Origin: Vogesella indigofera | Lineage (GTDB): Bacteria; Pseudomonadota; Gammaproteobacteria; Burkholderiales; Chromobacteriaceae | Reading direction: 5' to 3' | DNA length: 55,337 nucleotides | Assembly: GCF_003633895.1 (NCBI RefSeq) | Contig: NZ_RBID01000003.1 | Coordinates: 1 to 55,337, forward strand | In this document: in pieces, positions 54,882-55,337 of the stretch | Numbering within the stretch: the stretch's first letter is position 1 | Layout: each line of letters opens with the position of its first letter | Translations under genes and position numbers: made by a program | Notes under the pieces: generated by a model | Databases searched by the model: none | What the model was told of the DNA's origin: nothing | What the model saw: only the letters and a program-made list of their open reading frames with translations

Positions 54882-55337
54882 TTAGGCGATGATTTTGGCA
54901 ACAACGCCAGCACCAACGGTGCGACCACCTTCACGGATGGCGAAACGCAGACCTTCTTCCATCGCGATCGGAGCAATCAGCTCAACCTTGATTTCTACGT
55001 TGTCGCCTGGCATAACCATTTCCACGCCTTCTGGCAGGCTAACAGCGCCAGTCACGTCAGTCGTACGGAAGTAGAACTGTGGACGGTAGTTAGCGAAGAA
55101 TGGAGTGTGACGACCACCTTCTTCTTTGCTCAGTACGTATACCGAACCAGTGAACGTGGTGTGCGGCTTGATCGAACCCGGCTTAACCAGTACCTGACCA
55201 CGCTCAACGTCTTCACGCTTGGTACCGCGCAGCAGCACGCCTACGTTGTCGCCAGCCTGACCCTGGTCCAGCAGCTTGCGGAACATTTCCACGCCGGTGC
55301 AAGTGGTCTTGACGGTGTTCTTCAGACCAACGATTTC
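54882..55337 (-). CDS. tuf: Elongation factor Tu, C-terminal part (cut by window edge)
   Basis: Only about the last 151 codons of roughly 395 are inside the window; the gene continues beyond position 55337. Visible are the end of domain 2 ([38 protein letters not shown]) and domain 3 ([44 protein letters not shown], ending [18 protein letters not shown]). The GTPase domain is not seen. It precedes rpsJ in the str-type order. Confidence 0.97.
   Translation of the reverse strand, partial: EIVGLKNTVKTTCTGVEMFRKLLDQGQAGDNVGVLLRGTKREDVERGQVLVKPGSIKPHTTFTGSVYVLSKEEGGRHTPFFANYRPQFYFRTTDVTGAVSLPEGVEMVMPGDNVEIKVELIAPIAMEEGLRFAIREGGRTVGAGVVAKIIA

Overview
The window comes from a GC-rich betaproteobacterium of the order Neisseriales. 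RpoA, L4, L23 and S10 read like Neisseria proteins, and the order miaB-ybeZ-ybeY-ybeX-lnt and the str/S10/spc/alpha ribosomal series are typical. The overall look suggests the Chromobacteriaceae side (Vogesella/Chromobacterium-like); the genus is an inference. An rRNA operon leader (promoter and boxA, reading leftward) sits at the left edge and the 3' part of tuf at the right edge.

Layout. 1-5.9 kb: rRNA leader, a HAD nucleotidase, a VanZ-like protein, a cysteine-synthase-family enzyme, an OmpW porin, ubiD and a YggL protein. 6-11 kb: a C4-dicarboxylate/aspartate block (aspA, a HypT-like LysR regulator, DUF2164, a DctA-type carrier with a candidate sigma-54 promoter). 11.1-27.9 kb: about 17 kb of co-directional minus-strand genes for surface or protein glycan synthesis. 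It holds a wbpB-wbpD-wbpE diacetamido-uronic-acid cassette, a flippase, acyltransferases, three glycosyltransferases, three DegT-type aminotransferases, a phosphoglycosyl transferase and a PglF/WbpM-type 4,6-dehydratase. No polymerase or ligase is visible. 28-32.3 kb: spermidine-synthase-like protein, ttcA, folB, a FolM-like reductase and a MidA-like methyltransferase. 32.4-38.3 kb: two identical tandem tRNA-Met genes and miaB-lipoprotein-ybeZ-ybeY-corC-lnt. 38.4-41 kb: a Cache chemoreceptor and a decayed stretch with a remnant of methylmalonate-semialdehyde dehydrogenase. 41-55.3 kb: rplQ through rpsJ and tuf, all on the minus strand.

The most striking signal is not a gene. A 13-mer, AAGGTTGGCCGCA, occurs 16 times exactly between 5.87 and 38.37 kb, in both orientations, with at least eight one-mismatch or 12-base relatives. 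Chance predicts far fewer than one copy. It lies in intergenic gaps, near gene ends and in weakly constrained protein segments. Twice it forms an inverted pair that makes a terminator-like hairpin, and it is absent from the ribosomal protein cluster. That is how the DNA uptake sequences of Neisseriaceae behave, yet this word lacks the CTG core I know from those dialects. I propose it as an uptake-sequence-like element of this lineage; this is an inference. Other points of note are a 34-codon ORF with a strong ribosome binding site coupled to a glycosyltransferase, an AT-rich membrane-protein gene inside the glycan locus, a MITE-like element and a perfect palindrome upstream of aspA.
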